Source: Peptoniphilus duerdenii ATCC BAA-1640 (GTDB lineage: Bacteria; Bacillota; Clostridia; Tissierellales; Peptoniphilaceae). Taken from it: DNA of 64,000 bases. The stretch spans positions 1,456,364-1,520,363 of the forward strand of contig NZ_GL397071.1 in NCBI RefSeq assembly GCF_000146345.1, in the 5' to 3' direction. The position numbers and the translations under genes were made by a program. How positions within the stretch are numbered: position 1 is the first letter of the stretch; every line of letters starts with the position of its first letter. Shown here piece after piece: positions 1 to 7,664 of this stretch. The notes under the pieces are model-generated. The model did no database searches and was not told the DNA's origin. It saw only the letters and a program-made list of their open reading frames with translations.

Positions 1-2
1 TT

Positions 3-1178
3 CCTAAAAGACAAGTGGCATCGGCAAAATTAGTTGACACTATTTTAGAACAAATAGGTGGAATGGCTGTTATAAAATCCTTCAATTTAACAGGGAAAGG
101 AGATGAAAAAGTCAGAGATGCTATTGAAAATAGTAGAAAAATAAATCTTGATTGTGAAAAACTGTTTACACCTTATACGATTTTGCAAAATATTCTTTTG
201 GATTTGTTTAGCATTTTGATAATAGGTGCAGGTATTTTCTTTTATATTAATGGAGAACTTTCATTCTTAAATACAGTTATGACGATTATAATTTCTTTTC
301 TTGCTTTTTCTCAAATAAAATTGGCAGGAAGTGCAACAACCTCTCTCAGAGTTGTTAGTGGATCTATTGAACAAACAAAGAAGTTAGAGGAATTTCCACA
401 GATGGATATTGATGGAAAAGACATAAAGCCTACTACTTTCGATATTTCTTTTGATAATGTAGAGTTTTCATATTCAGGCAAAAAAATCCTTGATGATATT
501 TCGGTCAAGATACCACAAAAACAAATGACAGCTATAGTTGGAGCTTCAGGAGCTGGAAAAACTACATTTTGTAATTTGATAGCGAGATTTTGGGATGTAG
601 AGAAAGGAGAAATCAGCATAGGTAAACATAATATTAAAGAATATTCATTGGAGTCATTAATGAGACAAATTAGTATGGTTTTTCAAAATGTTTATTTATT
701 TCAAGACACTATTGAAAACAATATAAAGTTTGCCAAGCCAGATGCTACTCATGAGGAAGTTATAGAAGCTGCAAAGAAAGCGTGTTGTCATGAATTTATT
801 ATGAAACTTCCTGAACAATATGAAACAGTTATAGGAGAGGGAGGTGCAAGTTTATCTGGTGGAGAAAGACAAAGAATATCTATAGCAAGGGCTATGATAA
901 AAAATGCCCCGATTATTATTTTTGACGAAGCTACTGCAAATGTAGACCCTGAAAATGAGGATAAACTACAGATTGCTATGGAAGAACTTACAAGAGATAA
1001 AACTGTAATAATGATTGCACACAGACTAAAAACCATAAAAAATGCAAATCAAATTCTTGTCTTGGCTAATGGAAAGATAACGCAACAAGGTACACATGAA
1101 GAACTTATTCAAGTTGATGGTATCTACAAAAAATTTGTTGAAGCAAGACAAGTGGCAGCAAAGTGGCAGTTGTCATAA
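3..1178 (+). CDS. ABC transporter permease/ATP-binding half-exporter, 5' end outside window
   Basis: C-terminal part of a type-IV half-transporter (membrane domain fused to ATPase) that probably exports a drug, peptide or siderophore-like substrate. The frame stays open to the left window edge (codons for PKRQ precede the GTG at 15), so the true start is outside and about 190 residues are missing. Visible are the last two membrane helices, then a nucleotide-binding domain with Walker A GASGAGKTT, signature LSGGERQRISIARAM, Walker B IIIFDEATANVD and the H-switch IAHRL. It is followed 36 bp later by a MATE pump and then by integrative-element regulatory genes, so it is probably element cargo. 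An upstream partner half-transporter is likely but not visible. Confidence 0.85.
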   Translation, partial: PKRQVASAKLVDTILEQIGGMAVIKSFNLTGKGDEKVRDAIENSRKINLDCEKLFTPYTILQNILLDLFSILIIGAGIFFYINGELSFLNTVMTIIISFLAFSQIKLAGSATTSLRVVSGSIEQTKKLEEFPQMDIDGKDIKPTTFDISFDNVEFSYSGKKILDDISVKIPQKQMTAIVGASGAGKTTFCNLIARFWDVEKGEISIGKHNIKEYSLESLMRQISMVFQNVYLFQDTIENNIKFAKPDATHEEVIEAAKKACCHEFIMKLPEQYETVIGEGGASLSGGERQRISIARAMIKNAPIIIFDEATANVDPENEDKLQIAMEELTRDKTVIMIAHRLKTIKNANQILVLANGKITQQGTHEELIQVDGIYKKFVEARQVAAKWQLS

Positions 1179-1214
1179 GTTATAAAAATATTGAAAACAA
1201 CTGGAGGAAGTCAT

Positions 1215-2564
1215 ATGGGAAAACAAGATATGAAAACACAACTATTAACCAAAAGTCCTAAAGAACTGTTATTTAAGTTGGCAATTCCCGGAATAATCGG
1301 GATGATTGTCATAGGATTGTATCCATTTATGGATGGTGTGTTTGCAGGATGGCTCATTGGTGATTATGCTATGTCAGCCATTAGTGTGTCTATGTCCTTA
1401 ACGATTATAAATGGAGGAATATCGGCATTGATTGGCGTTGGAAGTGCCTCAATACTATCAAGAGCAATCGGAAAGGGCGATAAAGAAACGACAGATAAAA
1501 TATTCGGGAATTTTTGTTACTGGGTAATATTTTTTTCTGTAATTATCACGATATTGGGTTTGGTTTTTGCACCTCATTTTTTAGATTTGGTAGGAGCTAA
1601 AGGAAATATTAAAGAACTTGGTGTGAGATATTTAAGAATAGTTTTCTTTGGCTCTATATTTGTGAATTTTGCTCAAGCGGGAAATATGACAATGCGTGGC
1701 GAAGGTGCATTAAAGCAATCAATGATGATTATGGGCGCGGGAGCTATATTAAACATTATTTTAGATCCTATTTTTATGAAGTTGATGGGTGAATATGCGA
1801 TTGAAGGTGCAGCTATTGCAACTGTAATATCTCAAATTGTACAAGCAATATTGACATTCCACTATTTTTCAAAGAAAAGTGCTTTTGTAGGGATCCATAA
1901 AATTCAAAAATACAAGGCAATTTATAGCGAAATGTTCAGTATAGGAAGTTCAGCAATGATGATGCAAATTTTATTTGCAGTACAGCAAACATTTTTGTTT
2001 AAGCAAGCCTTTGCGTATGGAGGAGATGATTGGGGAATTTTGATGTCTGCTACAATGCGATTATATATGTTTTCCTTTATTCCACTGTGGGGTATGAGTC
2101 AAGGCTTACAACCTGTTATTGGAGCTAATTTCGGAGCAAAACAATACGGAAGAGTAAAAGATACGATGAAGATTTTTATGTATGGTGCAACAATTCTTGC
2201 AGCTGCTTCATGGATACCATCAATGTTTTGTTCAGAAAAATTACTATCATTATTCAGTGTGAGAAGGGAGATTATTGAAGTTGGTGTTGTAAACTTTAAG
2301 ATGTTTTATTCAACATTCATCTTATATGGAATTATGATTATGACACTTACATTTTTCCAATCCATAGGAGATGGAAAAAAAGCAGGCATGATTGTAATGC
2401 TTAGACAGTTAGTTTTATTTATTCCTGCAATATTACTATTTCCAAAGGCATTTGGAGCGTCAGCAGTTTGGTGGACAGAACCTATCGTAGATTTTAGTAT
2501 GATTATGTTGGGACTGTTTTTAATGCTTAATGGACTTAGGAAAATGGGAAAAGACAAAGCATAA
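1215..2564 (+). CDS. MATE family efflux transporter
   Basis: Multidrug/toxin extrusion pump of the MatE family, expected to use a Na+ or H+ gradient to export cationic compounds. It is 449 residues of almost continuous hydrophobic helices, with the N-terminal KLAIPGIIGMIV segment and the internal duplication typical of the family. ATG at 1215 is chosen because GGAGG lies at 1203-1207 with good spacing; the in-frame ATG at 1191 lacks a ribosome site. It probably shares a transcript with the upstream half-ABC exporter. Efflux genes of both kinds are common cargo on Tn916/Tn1549-like elements, which fits the sigma/xis/int genes that follow. Substrate cannot be deduced. Confidence 0.9.
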   Translation: MGKQDMKTQLLTKSPKELLFKLAIPGIIGMIVIGLYPFMDGVFAGWLIGDYAMSAISVSMSLTIINGGISALIGVGSASILSRAIGKGDKETTDKIFGNFCYWVIFFSVIITILGLVFAPHFLDLVGAKGNIKELGVRYLRIVFFGSIFVNFAQAGNMTMRGEGALKQSMMIMGAGAILNIILDPIFMKLMGEYAIEGAAIATVISQIVQAILTFHYFSKKSAFVGIHKIQKYKAIYSEMFSIGSSAMMMQILFAVQQTFLFKQAFAYGGDDWGILMSATMRLYMFSFIPLWGMSQGLQPVIGANFGAKQYGRVKDTMKIFMYGATILAAASWIPSMFCSEKLLSLFSVRREIIEVGVVNFKMFYSTFILYGIMIMTLTFFQSIGDGKKAGMIVMLRQLVLFIPAILLFPKAFGASAVWWTEPIVDFSMIMLGLFLMLNGLRKMGKDKA

Positions 2565-2801
2565 ATACAAGGACATTTGATATAAAAGCGAAAATAATCA
2601 AAAGAGGCTGTAGGTATGGATGCTATTTATCTATAATGAACGGAGGGAAAGGGAGATGAACAAGTGTATAAGTTACCTTGTAGAATTGAAATGGAATAAA
2701 AATACTCCTTTTTTCTATAATTCTTGTAGTTGTCTGTCTTTACATTTTCTCGTCTAAACAATTAAATATAGTAAAAGAAAGAACGGATTTCTTTCATTTC
2801 A

Positions 2802-2841
2802 GAGGACTTCTTATGCCAAGATGCAGGAGTCCTCCTTTTTT
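2802..2841 (+). terminator. Rho-independent terminator or attenuator
   Basis: Ten-base-pair stem GAGGACTTCT/AGGAGTCCTC with one G-U pair and a 13-nt loop, followed by CTTTTTT. It closes the ABC/MATE cargo and lies 40 bp before the sigma-like gene, so it may also attenuate that gene. The 237 bp between the MATE stop and this stem hold no intact gene. A frame from ATG 2656 looks like a short membrane peptide broken in a T6 run near 2710 (the other frame continues as a hydrophobic stretch), too weak to call. Confidence 0.8.
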
Positions 2842-2883
2842 GTCTGAAAAACAAATAGACAAAAAAGAAATGGAGGAAACTTT

Positions 2884-3294
2884 ATGGCAAAAGAGTATTA
2901 CCTTTATGTCAGAGGGCAAAAGGTAAAAGTCAGTGAAGATATTTATAAAGTCTACTGGCGAGAAAAAGAACACGAAAAGTATTTGGAGCAGGTGGACAAG
3001 AAAAACCACTTGCTATTTTTTTCGTCTCTAAATCACGATGGGAATTTTGAAGATAATCTAGAAGATAAAAATGTTGATGTTGAAAAAGTTGTAGCTACAC
3101 AAATGATGATTGAAGCACTAAGAAATGCAATGTCAAAGTTAAATAAGGATGAACGAGAAATAATTGAAAGATTATATTTCAATGATGAAACACTTCGTGC
3201 AGTATCAAAGACTCAAAATATATCACATACTGCTTTAATAAAAAGGCGAGATAAGATTTTAGAAAAACTAAAGAAATTTATAGAAGAAATATAG
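2884..3294 (+). CDS. Sigma-70-like regulator of Tn916/Tn1549-type element
   Basis: 136-residue protein resembling the small sigma-factor-like regulators carried by conjugative transposons. The C-terminal half (about 75-130) is a sigma region-4-like helix-turn-helix, with LNKDEREIIERLYF followed by a recognition helix around SHTALIKRRDKILEKL. The N-terminal half lacks obvious sigma region 2, so it is more likely an element-specific activator than a full sigma factor. ATG at 2884 follows GGAGG at 2873-2877. In these elements the gene sits just before xis and int, as here, and is thought to control excision and transfer genes. Assignment rests on domain look plus position. Confidence 0.75.
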   Translation: MAKEYYLYVRGQKVKVSEDIYKVYWREKEHEKYLEQVDKKNHLLFFSSLNHDGNFEDNLEDKNVDVEKVVATQMMIEALRNAMSKLNKDEREIIERLYFNDETLRAVSKTQNISHTALIKRRDKILEKLKKFIEEI

Positions 3295-3306
3295 TTTCTG
3301 GTTACC

Positions 3307-3358
3307 AAAGAGGGCAAATTTTCCTTTATAAAGTGAGGGGAGTTTTGTCCTCTTTCTA
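3307..3358 (+). terminator. Terminator after sigma-like gene
   Basis: Imperfect 12-bp stem, AAAGAGGGCAAA at 3307-3318 and TTTGTCCTCTTT at 3344-3355 (one G-U pair), followed by a short T-rich run. It separates the regulator from the excisionase/integrase unit. Confidence 0.6.
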
Positions 3359-3720
3359 TTTTAAAAGCAATCTAAATAATATTTGAACCTTAACAATTGA
3401 ATAGACCAAGACAAGACATTAATCATTTTTGGAGCGTAATAACCTATCCGCCAAGATCTTTCTGCTGAATAATTCGGTAAAACAAGTACTGCTAAGCAAA
3501 AAGCAAGGGAAGAAGAAAGGGAGCGATAAGTAAGAGTTTGAACATAGGGAGGGATACCCTATTCGCTATGAAGAAAATGAGGATAATGATACTTCTAAGG
3601 TTGAAGCCGGCTCATCCTGAACAGAGGCGGAGGTGAGATTCCTATGTTGCTAATCCAATGCACTTGTCAATGTCAAAAAACTTTAAAAATATTAAAATAA
3701 ATATTTTAAATATATTATTT
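3359..3720. other. Gap without intact gene between regulator and xis
   Basis: About 360 bp with no convincing gene. In the plus frame ending in TGA near 3620, about 30 codons after a stop read like a hydrophilic protein tail (YPIRYEENEDNDTSK), but no start codon or ribosome site precedes them. This could be the tail of a lost element gene. The stretch is less AT-rich than its surroundings, as expected for element DNA. Confidence 0.4.
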
Positions 3721-3729
3721 GGAGGATTT

Positions 3730-3939
3730 ATGATTAATGAAAATATAAAAGTAGTTCGTGTTTGTGAAAAAGCATTTCTAACATTAAAAGAAGCATCTGA
3801 ATATTTTAATATTGGTCAAGATAAAGTTAGACAATTAACGGATGAAAATGATTGCGATTTTGTATTATTTAATGGTAGTAAGCGTCTTATTAAGAAAAAG
3901 TTAATGGAAGAATATTTAAATAGACAGTTCTCTATTTAA
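3730..3939 (+). CDS. xis: Excisionase (Xis), Tn916 type
   Basis: 69-residue basic DNA-binding protein of the Tn916 Xis/MerR-like winged-helix type, with FLTLKEASEYFNIGQDKVRQL followed by a short wing. It works with the integrase to drive excision. ATG at 3730 has GGAGG directly upstream at 3721-3725; the longer frame from 3658 is rejected because it has no ribosome site. It lies 77 bp before int on the same strand, the canonical order. Confidence 0.85.
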   Translation: MINENIKVVRVCEKAFLTLKEASEYFNIGQDKVRQLTDENDCDFVLFNGSKRLIKKKLMEEYLNRQFSI

Positions 3940-3957
3940 TCTAAAACTATATATAAA

Positions 3958-3996
3958 ACACGCTTAATGCGGTATAATAATTATAGCGTGTCTTTT
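3958..3996 (+). terminator. Hairpin between xis and int
   Basis: ACACGCT (3958-3964) pairs with AGCGTGT (3985-3991), followed by CTTTT. The loop carries GGTATAATAATTATA, a possible -10 element for int. A hairpin with an embedded promoter is consistent with separate control of integrase expression. Confidence 0.5.
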
Positions 3997-4016
3997 ATCA
4001 AAAAAGGAGAATTTTT

Positions 4017-5252
4017 ATGGTAAAAAGACGCAAAGATAGTAAAGGGGTTGTTTTAAAAGACGGTGAATATCAAAGATCAAATGGCACTTATGAATTTAAG
4101 TGGCAAGACAAAATAGGTCGTAGAAAATCTATCTATGCGAAAACTCTAAAAGAATTAAGAGAAAAGGAATTAGATATTTTACGCAATACTATAGATGGAA
4201 TCAACAACGAAGGAAGTAGCTTATCTGTAAATGATACTTTTAAGCTATGGACAAAGGTAAAAAGAGGTTTAAAAGATAATACCTTTAAAAATTACATCTA
4301 TATGTATCAACAATTTGTCGAACCGACTTTTGGTCGCATTAAACTATCTGATATTAAAAGATCTGATGTTAGAAGTTTTTATAACAGATTAAAGGAAGAT
4401 CAGGGATTGATGGTTTCTACCATAGATTGTGTTCATACTGTCTTACATCAGGTTTTAGAATTAGCAGTGGATGACGAATATATAAGATTTAATCCATCTG
4501 ACAATGCTTTGAAGGAATTGAAAGTAGCTTATCGAAATGAATCTCTGAAGAAAAAAGCCATGACAATAGAAGAACAAGTGCTATTTGAAGAATATTTATC
4601 TAATAGTGATGAATATAAAAAATGGTATCCAATATTCATTGTTATGCTTTGGACAGGAATGAGAGTTGGAGAAGTTACAGGATTGCAATGGGACGATCTA
4701 GATTTTGATAATGGTCTTATAAATGTAAATAGGACTTTGGTATATTATAGTAAAGGTAAAGGATTAAACAATAGATATGCTATTAATACACCGAAGACAG
4801 TATCAGGTAAGCGAAGTATTCCTATGGTTCAAAAAGTAAAAGATGCTTTTCTTATGGAAAGAGAGTTACAAAAGACTTTTGGAATCGAATGTTGTGATTC
4901 AATCGATGGATTTAAAGACTTTGTATTTTTAAATAGGTTCGGAAAGGTTCACAATAATGGAACACTTAATAAAGCTTTAAGAAGAATTGTTAGAGATTGC
5001 AATTTAAGTATAATGGATAAAAATAAATCGAGCTCTAATGATATTCTATTAGTTCCACATTTAAGCAATCACATTTTCAGACACACCTTTACTACAAGGC
5101 TTAATGAACAAAATATAAATACAAAAGCAATGCAGTCTATTCTAGGTCATTCTGATATTAGTACAACAATGGATATATATGTAGATGCAACAGAAGATTT
5201 TAAGATAGAACAGATGGGAGAATTTGAAAAAGCGATGAAATTTATATTTTAG
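4017..5252 (+). CDS. int: Tyrosine recombinase / integrase, Tn916 family
   Basis: 411-residue site-specific recombinase that integrates and excises the element. The N-terminal about 60 residues form an arm-binding domain (KDSKGVVLKDGEYQRSNGTY, as in Tn916 Int), followed by a SAM-like core-binding domain (about 68-160) and a catalytic domain (about 185-405). Catalytic residues are visible: R216 (GMRVGE), a lysine in the TPKTVSGKR strand, H352 and R355 (HIFRH), H378 (LGHSD) and nucleophile Y388 (DIYVD). ATG at 4017 has AAAAAGGAG upstream. All residues are intact, so it is likely active. It is the last gene before the element end, and integrase arm-type repeats follow directly. Confidence 0.95.
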   Translation: MVKRRKDSKGVVLKDGEYQRSNGTYEFKWQDKIGRRKSIYAKTLKELREKELDILRNTIDGINNEGSSLSVNDTFKLWTKVKRGLKDNTFKNYIYMYQQFVEPTFGRIKLSDIKRSDVRSFYNRLKEDQGLMVSTIDCVHTVLHQVLELAVDDEYIRFNPSDNALKELKVAYRNESLKKKAMTIEEQVLFEEYLSNSDEYKKWYPIFIVMLWTGMRVGEVTGLQWDDLDFDNGLINVNRTLVYYSKGKGLNNRYAINTPKTVSGKRSIPMVQKVKDAFLMERELQKTFGIECCDSIDGFKDFVFLNRFGKVHNNGTLNKALRRIVRDCNLSIMDKNKSSSNDILLVPHLSNHIFRHTFTTRLNEQNINTKAMQSILGHSDISTTMDIYVDATEDFKIEQMGEFEKAMKFIF

Positions 5253-5255
5253 AAT

Positions 5256-5335
5256 TTACGACAGCTTACGACAAATTTACGACAATTTGCTAGAAATCTA
5301 TAGGCACTTATAGAGAGTTAGCAAATTGTCGTAAA
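5256..5335. repeat. Integrase arm-type repeats near the element end
   Basis: Three TTACGACA direct repeats at 5256, 5266 and 5277 (10-11 bp period) lead into a perfect 17-bp inverted repeat: TTTACGACAATTTGCTA at 5276-5292 and its complement at 5319-5335. They begin four bases after the int stop. Position and organisation match the arm-type Int binding sites of Tn916-like elements. The element-chromosome junction probably lies between about 5336 and 5408; the exact end cannot be fixed without the other end, which is outside the window. Confidence 0.7.
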
Positions 5336-5408
5336 TGGAAAAGTACCATAAAATAGACTTTTATAGAGATTTAGACAATTATCTAAAGTAGAGGGGATTT
5401 TCCCAACA

Positions 5409-5858
5409 ATGAAGCCATTGGGAGCAAGTAAAGATGCGGAAGGACAAGAAATCTTAGAACCAGAGACAGAAACAATAAAGATCGATCTATCAAAGGTTAA
5501 GGTTGAACCATTATTCGAAGACTGTGTAGACTTTGAAACATTTTCAAAATCAGATTTCAGAGTTGTAAAAGTTAAGGCTTGCGAAGAAGTGCCAAAATCT
5601 AAAAAACTATTGAAATTTACATTAGACGATGGATCTGGTAAAGATAGAACAATTCTTTCAGGAATAAAAGAATACTATAGCGCAGAATCTTTAGTTGGCA
5701 AGACTCTACTAGCTATCACAAACCTACCACCAAGAAAGATGATGGGCATAGAATCAGAAGGTATGCTTCTATCAGCAATCTGCGAGTATGATGGAGAAGA
5801 AATGTTAAATCTTATAATGTTAAACAAAAACATACCAGCAGGCTCAAAATTATATTAA
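5409..5858 (+). CDS. MetRS C-terminal-type tRNA-binding domain, copy 1
   Basis: 149 residues; about residues 44-148 form an EMAPII/Trbp111-type OB fold as found at the C-terminus of methionyl-tRNA synthetase (FSKSDFRVVKV, LLKFTLDDG, ILSGIKEYY, ESEGMLLSA). The catalytic part of MetRS is absent. It begins just outside the integrase end of the upstream element, so it may be a 3' fragment of metG cut off by insertion, or a stand-alone tRNA-binding protein. A weak GAGGGG lies 15-20 bases before ATG 5409. A second copy lies at 16707-17156 and matches 141 of 149 codons. Domain call is firm; whether it is expressed is uncertain. Confidence 0.7.
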   Translation: MKPLGASKDAEGQEILEPETETIKIDLSKVKVEPLFEDCVDFETFSKSDFRVVKVKACEEVPKSKKLLKFTLDDGSGKDRTILSGIKEYYSAESLVGKTLLAITNLPPRKMMGIESEGMLLSAICEYDGEEMLNLIMLNKNIPAGSKLY

Positions 5859-5875
5859 AGAACACGCTAATTATG

Positions 5876-5910
5876 AAACTGGGGTTTGTTATGAATCCCA
5901 GTTTAATTTT
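5876..5910 (+). terminator. Rho-independent terminator
   Basis: Perfect 8-bp stem AAACTGGG (5876-5883) and CCCAGTTT (5897-5904), followed by AATTTTT. It differs from the terminator after copy 2 of the tRNA-binding domain, so the duplication ends at the stop codon. Confidence 0.8.
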
Positions 5911-5921
5911 TAGGGGTATGT

Positions 5922-6203
5922 ATGAGATGGATAATTATAATAATTTTATTACCGATAAGATTAGTGTTGAGTTTGCTCATAGCTTTTTTAACCTTCATAT
6001 TAAGTTTGAGTACTACGTTGTTAAGCGTAGTATCTACTTTAATTTTTATAATTGGATTAGCTAGCATATTTCAAGGAGATAATCAAATTGTAATTGAAGC
6101 ACTAATCTTAGCATTTTTATTTAGCCCATTTGGATTACCTAAATTAGGTATATATGTTATTGGATTATTAGAATTATTAAACTATACAATAAAATCTATT
6201 TAA
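5922..6203 (+). CDS. CD1845-family small membrane protein (conjugative-element gene)
   Basis: 93-residue, very hydrophobic protein with an N-terminal run of two helices and a final helical pair, resembling the CD1845-type small proteins of Tn1549/CTn-like conjugative elements. The conserved-looking part is LILAFLFSPFGLP followed by a short amphipathic tail. ATG 5922 follows AGGGG at 5912-5916. A truncated RepA_N gene comes next, so this looks like a leftover of a second conjugative element, different from the one that ends near 5400. Function unknown. Confidence 0.6.
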   Translation: MRWIIIIILLPIRLVLSLLIAFLTFILSLSTTLLSVVSTLIFIIGLASIFQGDNQIVIEALILAFLFSPFGLPKLGIYVIGLLELLNYTIKSI

Positions 6204-6229
6204 AGAAAAATAAATATTAGACAATCGTA

Positions 6230-6265
6230 GACGATAGAAATCAATAATTCTGTCGTCTTTTTTTA
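6230..6265 (+). terminator. Rho-independent terminator
   Basis: Eleven-base-pair stem AGACGATAGAA (6230-6240) and TTCTGTCGTCT (6248-6258) with one G-U pair, then a run of T. It terminates the CD1845-like gene. Confidence 0.85.
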
Positions 6266-6286
6266 TTTCAAAGAAAGTAGGTAGGA

Positions 6287-6394
6287 ATGAATTTTGATTA
6301 TTTTTATAATAGGCAATCTGAGATGTATAACTTCATTAGGTTGACTATGGTATTAATGGAAGATGAAATTTTTGAGAGCATTTCTATTAAATAA
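6287..6394 (+). pseudogene. RepA_N-type replication initiator, N-terminal stub
   Basis: 35 codons (MNFDYFYNRQSEMYNFIRL to FESISIK) read like the start of replication initiator protein A of plasmids and conjugative elements, where an FxYFYxxQSE... L..DE.F..IS pattern opens the winged-helix domain. The frame stops where the family normally continues with the rest of the fold, so more than 200 residues are gone. The original ribosome site (GTAGGTAGGA) survives. It supports an ancestral conjugative element or plasmid reduced to its edges here. Recognition is from pattern memory. Confidence 0.6.
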
Positions 6395-6421
6395 ATTATT
6401 TTGAGAATAAGTTTTGCTTAT

Positions 6422-6470
6422 AAAATTACTAAAAATTACTAAAAATTATTAAAAATTATTAAAAATTACT
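6422..6470. repeat. Five tandem 10-bp A-tract repeats
   Basis: Unit AAAAATTACT (or AAAAATTATT) repeated about five times with an exact 10-bp period. A-tracts in phase with the helical turn are expected to bend DNA. It lies 180 bp upstream of the feo promoter region, in about 330 bp (6395-6728) that otherwise holds no gene. Confidence 0.7.
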
Positions 6471-6649
6471 ATCTAACAAAAAATAAACGAGCCTTCTTTA
6501 TTAAAGTTCTTCTATTATATAGGCCAATAAAAAAATTATAATATACAAGGCAACATAAGAAAGACAAATTAAAAATATTCTTAATCTTAAAAATATGCTC
6601 TTTTAAAAAAAAACTGGAAGAATTGATTTAAATTTTCGATTTCCTATGT

Positions 6650-6681
6650 TATAATAATTAGGAAAGTGATAATCAAATTCA
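6650..6681 (+). promoter_or_regulatory. Probable -10 box and Fur-like box upstream of feoA remnant
   Basis: TATAAT at 6650-6655 is followed 11 bp later by TGATAATCAAATTCA (6667-6681). This matches about 12 of 15 positions of the 7-1-7 Fur half-site pair TGATAAT-n-ATTATCA. No good -35 was seen (TTTAAA at the right distance). An iron-controlled promoter for the former feo operon is plausible. Confidence 0.4.
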
Positions 6682-6728
6682 AATATTAATTTATTTTAAT
6701 AAAATTAAAACTAGAAACGAGTGGTTAG

Positions 6729-7068
6729 ATGCTTAGCTTAGTAATGGCACCCTTAAATGTTATATAAGATTTTAAGGATTAAGTCTTTAGGAGATAGTAA
6801 TGTAACTGAGTCCCACCTGGCGAATCTTGGTTTTGTCAAAGATGCAGTTGTAGGAAAATACTACATCGTTAAAAAAATCAATGGTTCTGGTCCTTTGAAA
6901 AGAAGGATAATGGACATGGGAATTACAAAAAATTCAGAAATTTACATAAGGAAGGTGGCGCCACTTGGCGACCCTGTGAAAATTAATATTAGACATTATG
7001 AACTTAGCATTAGAAAAGCAGATGCTGAATTAATTACAATTGAAGAAATAGAAAAGAAGGATGACTAA
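6729..7068 (+). pseudogene. feoA: feoA remnant: two FeoA domains collapsed into one
   Basis: FeoA is the small SH3-like partner of the ferrous-iron transporter FeoB. The likely original start is ATG 6729 (MLSLVMAPLNV), but that frame hits TAA at 6765; the FeoA-like text continues one frame over (YKILRIKSLGD, then SHLANLGFVKDA). After FVKDAVVG it jumps into the start of another FeoA domain (KKINGSGPLKRRIMDMG ... YELSIRKADAE). This looks like a frameshift plus an in-frame deletion that fused two tandem feoA genes. The open part from 6757 could still encode 103 residues. feoB follows with stop and start almost touching, as in a normal feo operon. Confidence 0.65.
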
Positions 7069-7069
7069 G

Positions 7070-7226
7070 ATGGCTATTACTATTGCACTTGCCGGCAACC
7101 CCAATAGTGGTAAGCCAACACTTTTTAACGGCCTCACTGGTTCCAACCAATATGTTGGTAACTGGCCAGGGGTAACTGTTGAAAAAAAAGACTGGTAAGT
7201 ATAAAAAAAATAAACACGTTTTTATA
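7070..7226 (+). pseudogene. feoB: feoB remnant: GTPase N-terminus only
   Basis: Opens like FeoB ([15 protein letters not shown]) but has three lesions. The P-loop reads GKPT where FeoB has GKTT (ACA to CCA at 7115). An A8 run at 7182-7189 adds one base and shifts the frame (correct frame would read [16 protein letters not shown]), so translation stops at 7196-7198. After VFI near 7226 the rest of the gene, including the switch regions and the whole membrane domain, is deleted. The product cannot transport iron. The next gene begins 43 bp later. Confidence 0.85.
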
Positions 7227-7268
7227 TTACAATTTTATTAATAAAGATAAATAGAAAGGATGATTAAA

Positions 7269-7664
7269 ATGAGTAGAAAGAAGATTTTAGGATATATTTC
7301 TGCTATTATAGGTTTTTTGTTAGTGCTTGCACCAAAATTTATAACACCCGTTTGTCCTCCTGTGGAAAATGGGATGTTCATGAAATGCCATTGGATGGGA
7401 AATATGACTATGGGTATTGGAGCAGTCATTTTAGTGTTAGCAATTATTTTTATTGTAGTTAAAGATTCAAAAATATCTTTAGGATTATCTATTTCAAATA
7501 TAGCAATTGGTATTTTAGAGATACTAAATGCTCATGTGCTTATTGGTGGATGCATGAAAGCCGATATGGCTTGCAGAGCAAAAACCATTCCGTTTTGCAT
7601 ATTGTTGTCAGGCATATTGGTTTTAGTTAATATTTATTATTGTATGAAAGAAAGAAATTCATAA
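7269..7664 (+). CDS. DUF4418 family membrane protein
   Basis: 131-residue protein with four predicted membrane helices and conserved-looking cysteines (ITPVCPP, MKCHWMG, GGCMKADMACR), as in the DUF4418 family often found beside ABC transporters of the MacB/LolD type. GAAAGGA at 7254-7260 sets ATG 7269 rather than 7260. Its stop overlaps the start of the next ATPase (TAATG), so the two are translationally coupled and start the iron operon. Role unknown; metal- or thiol-related from its cysteines and neighbours (inference). Confidence 0.7.
   Translation: MSRKKILGYISAIIGFLLVLAPKFITPVCPPVENGMFMKCHWMGNMTMGIGAVILVLAIIFIVVKDSKISLGLSISNIAIGILEILNAHVLIGGCMKADMACRAKTIPFCILLSGILVLVNIYYCMKERNS

Noticed and set aside
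2656..2760. Small membrane peptide from ATG 2656
   Set aside because: The frame breaks in a T-run and neither part resembles a known protein; could be a decayed gene but evidence is too thin.
5409..5858. Complete methionyl-tRNA synthetase
   Set aside because: Only the C-terminal tRNA-binding domain is present; no HIGH or KMSKS motif of MetRS occurs upstream.
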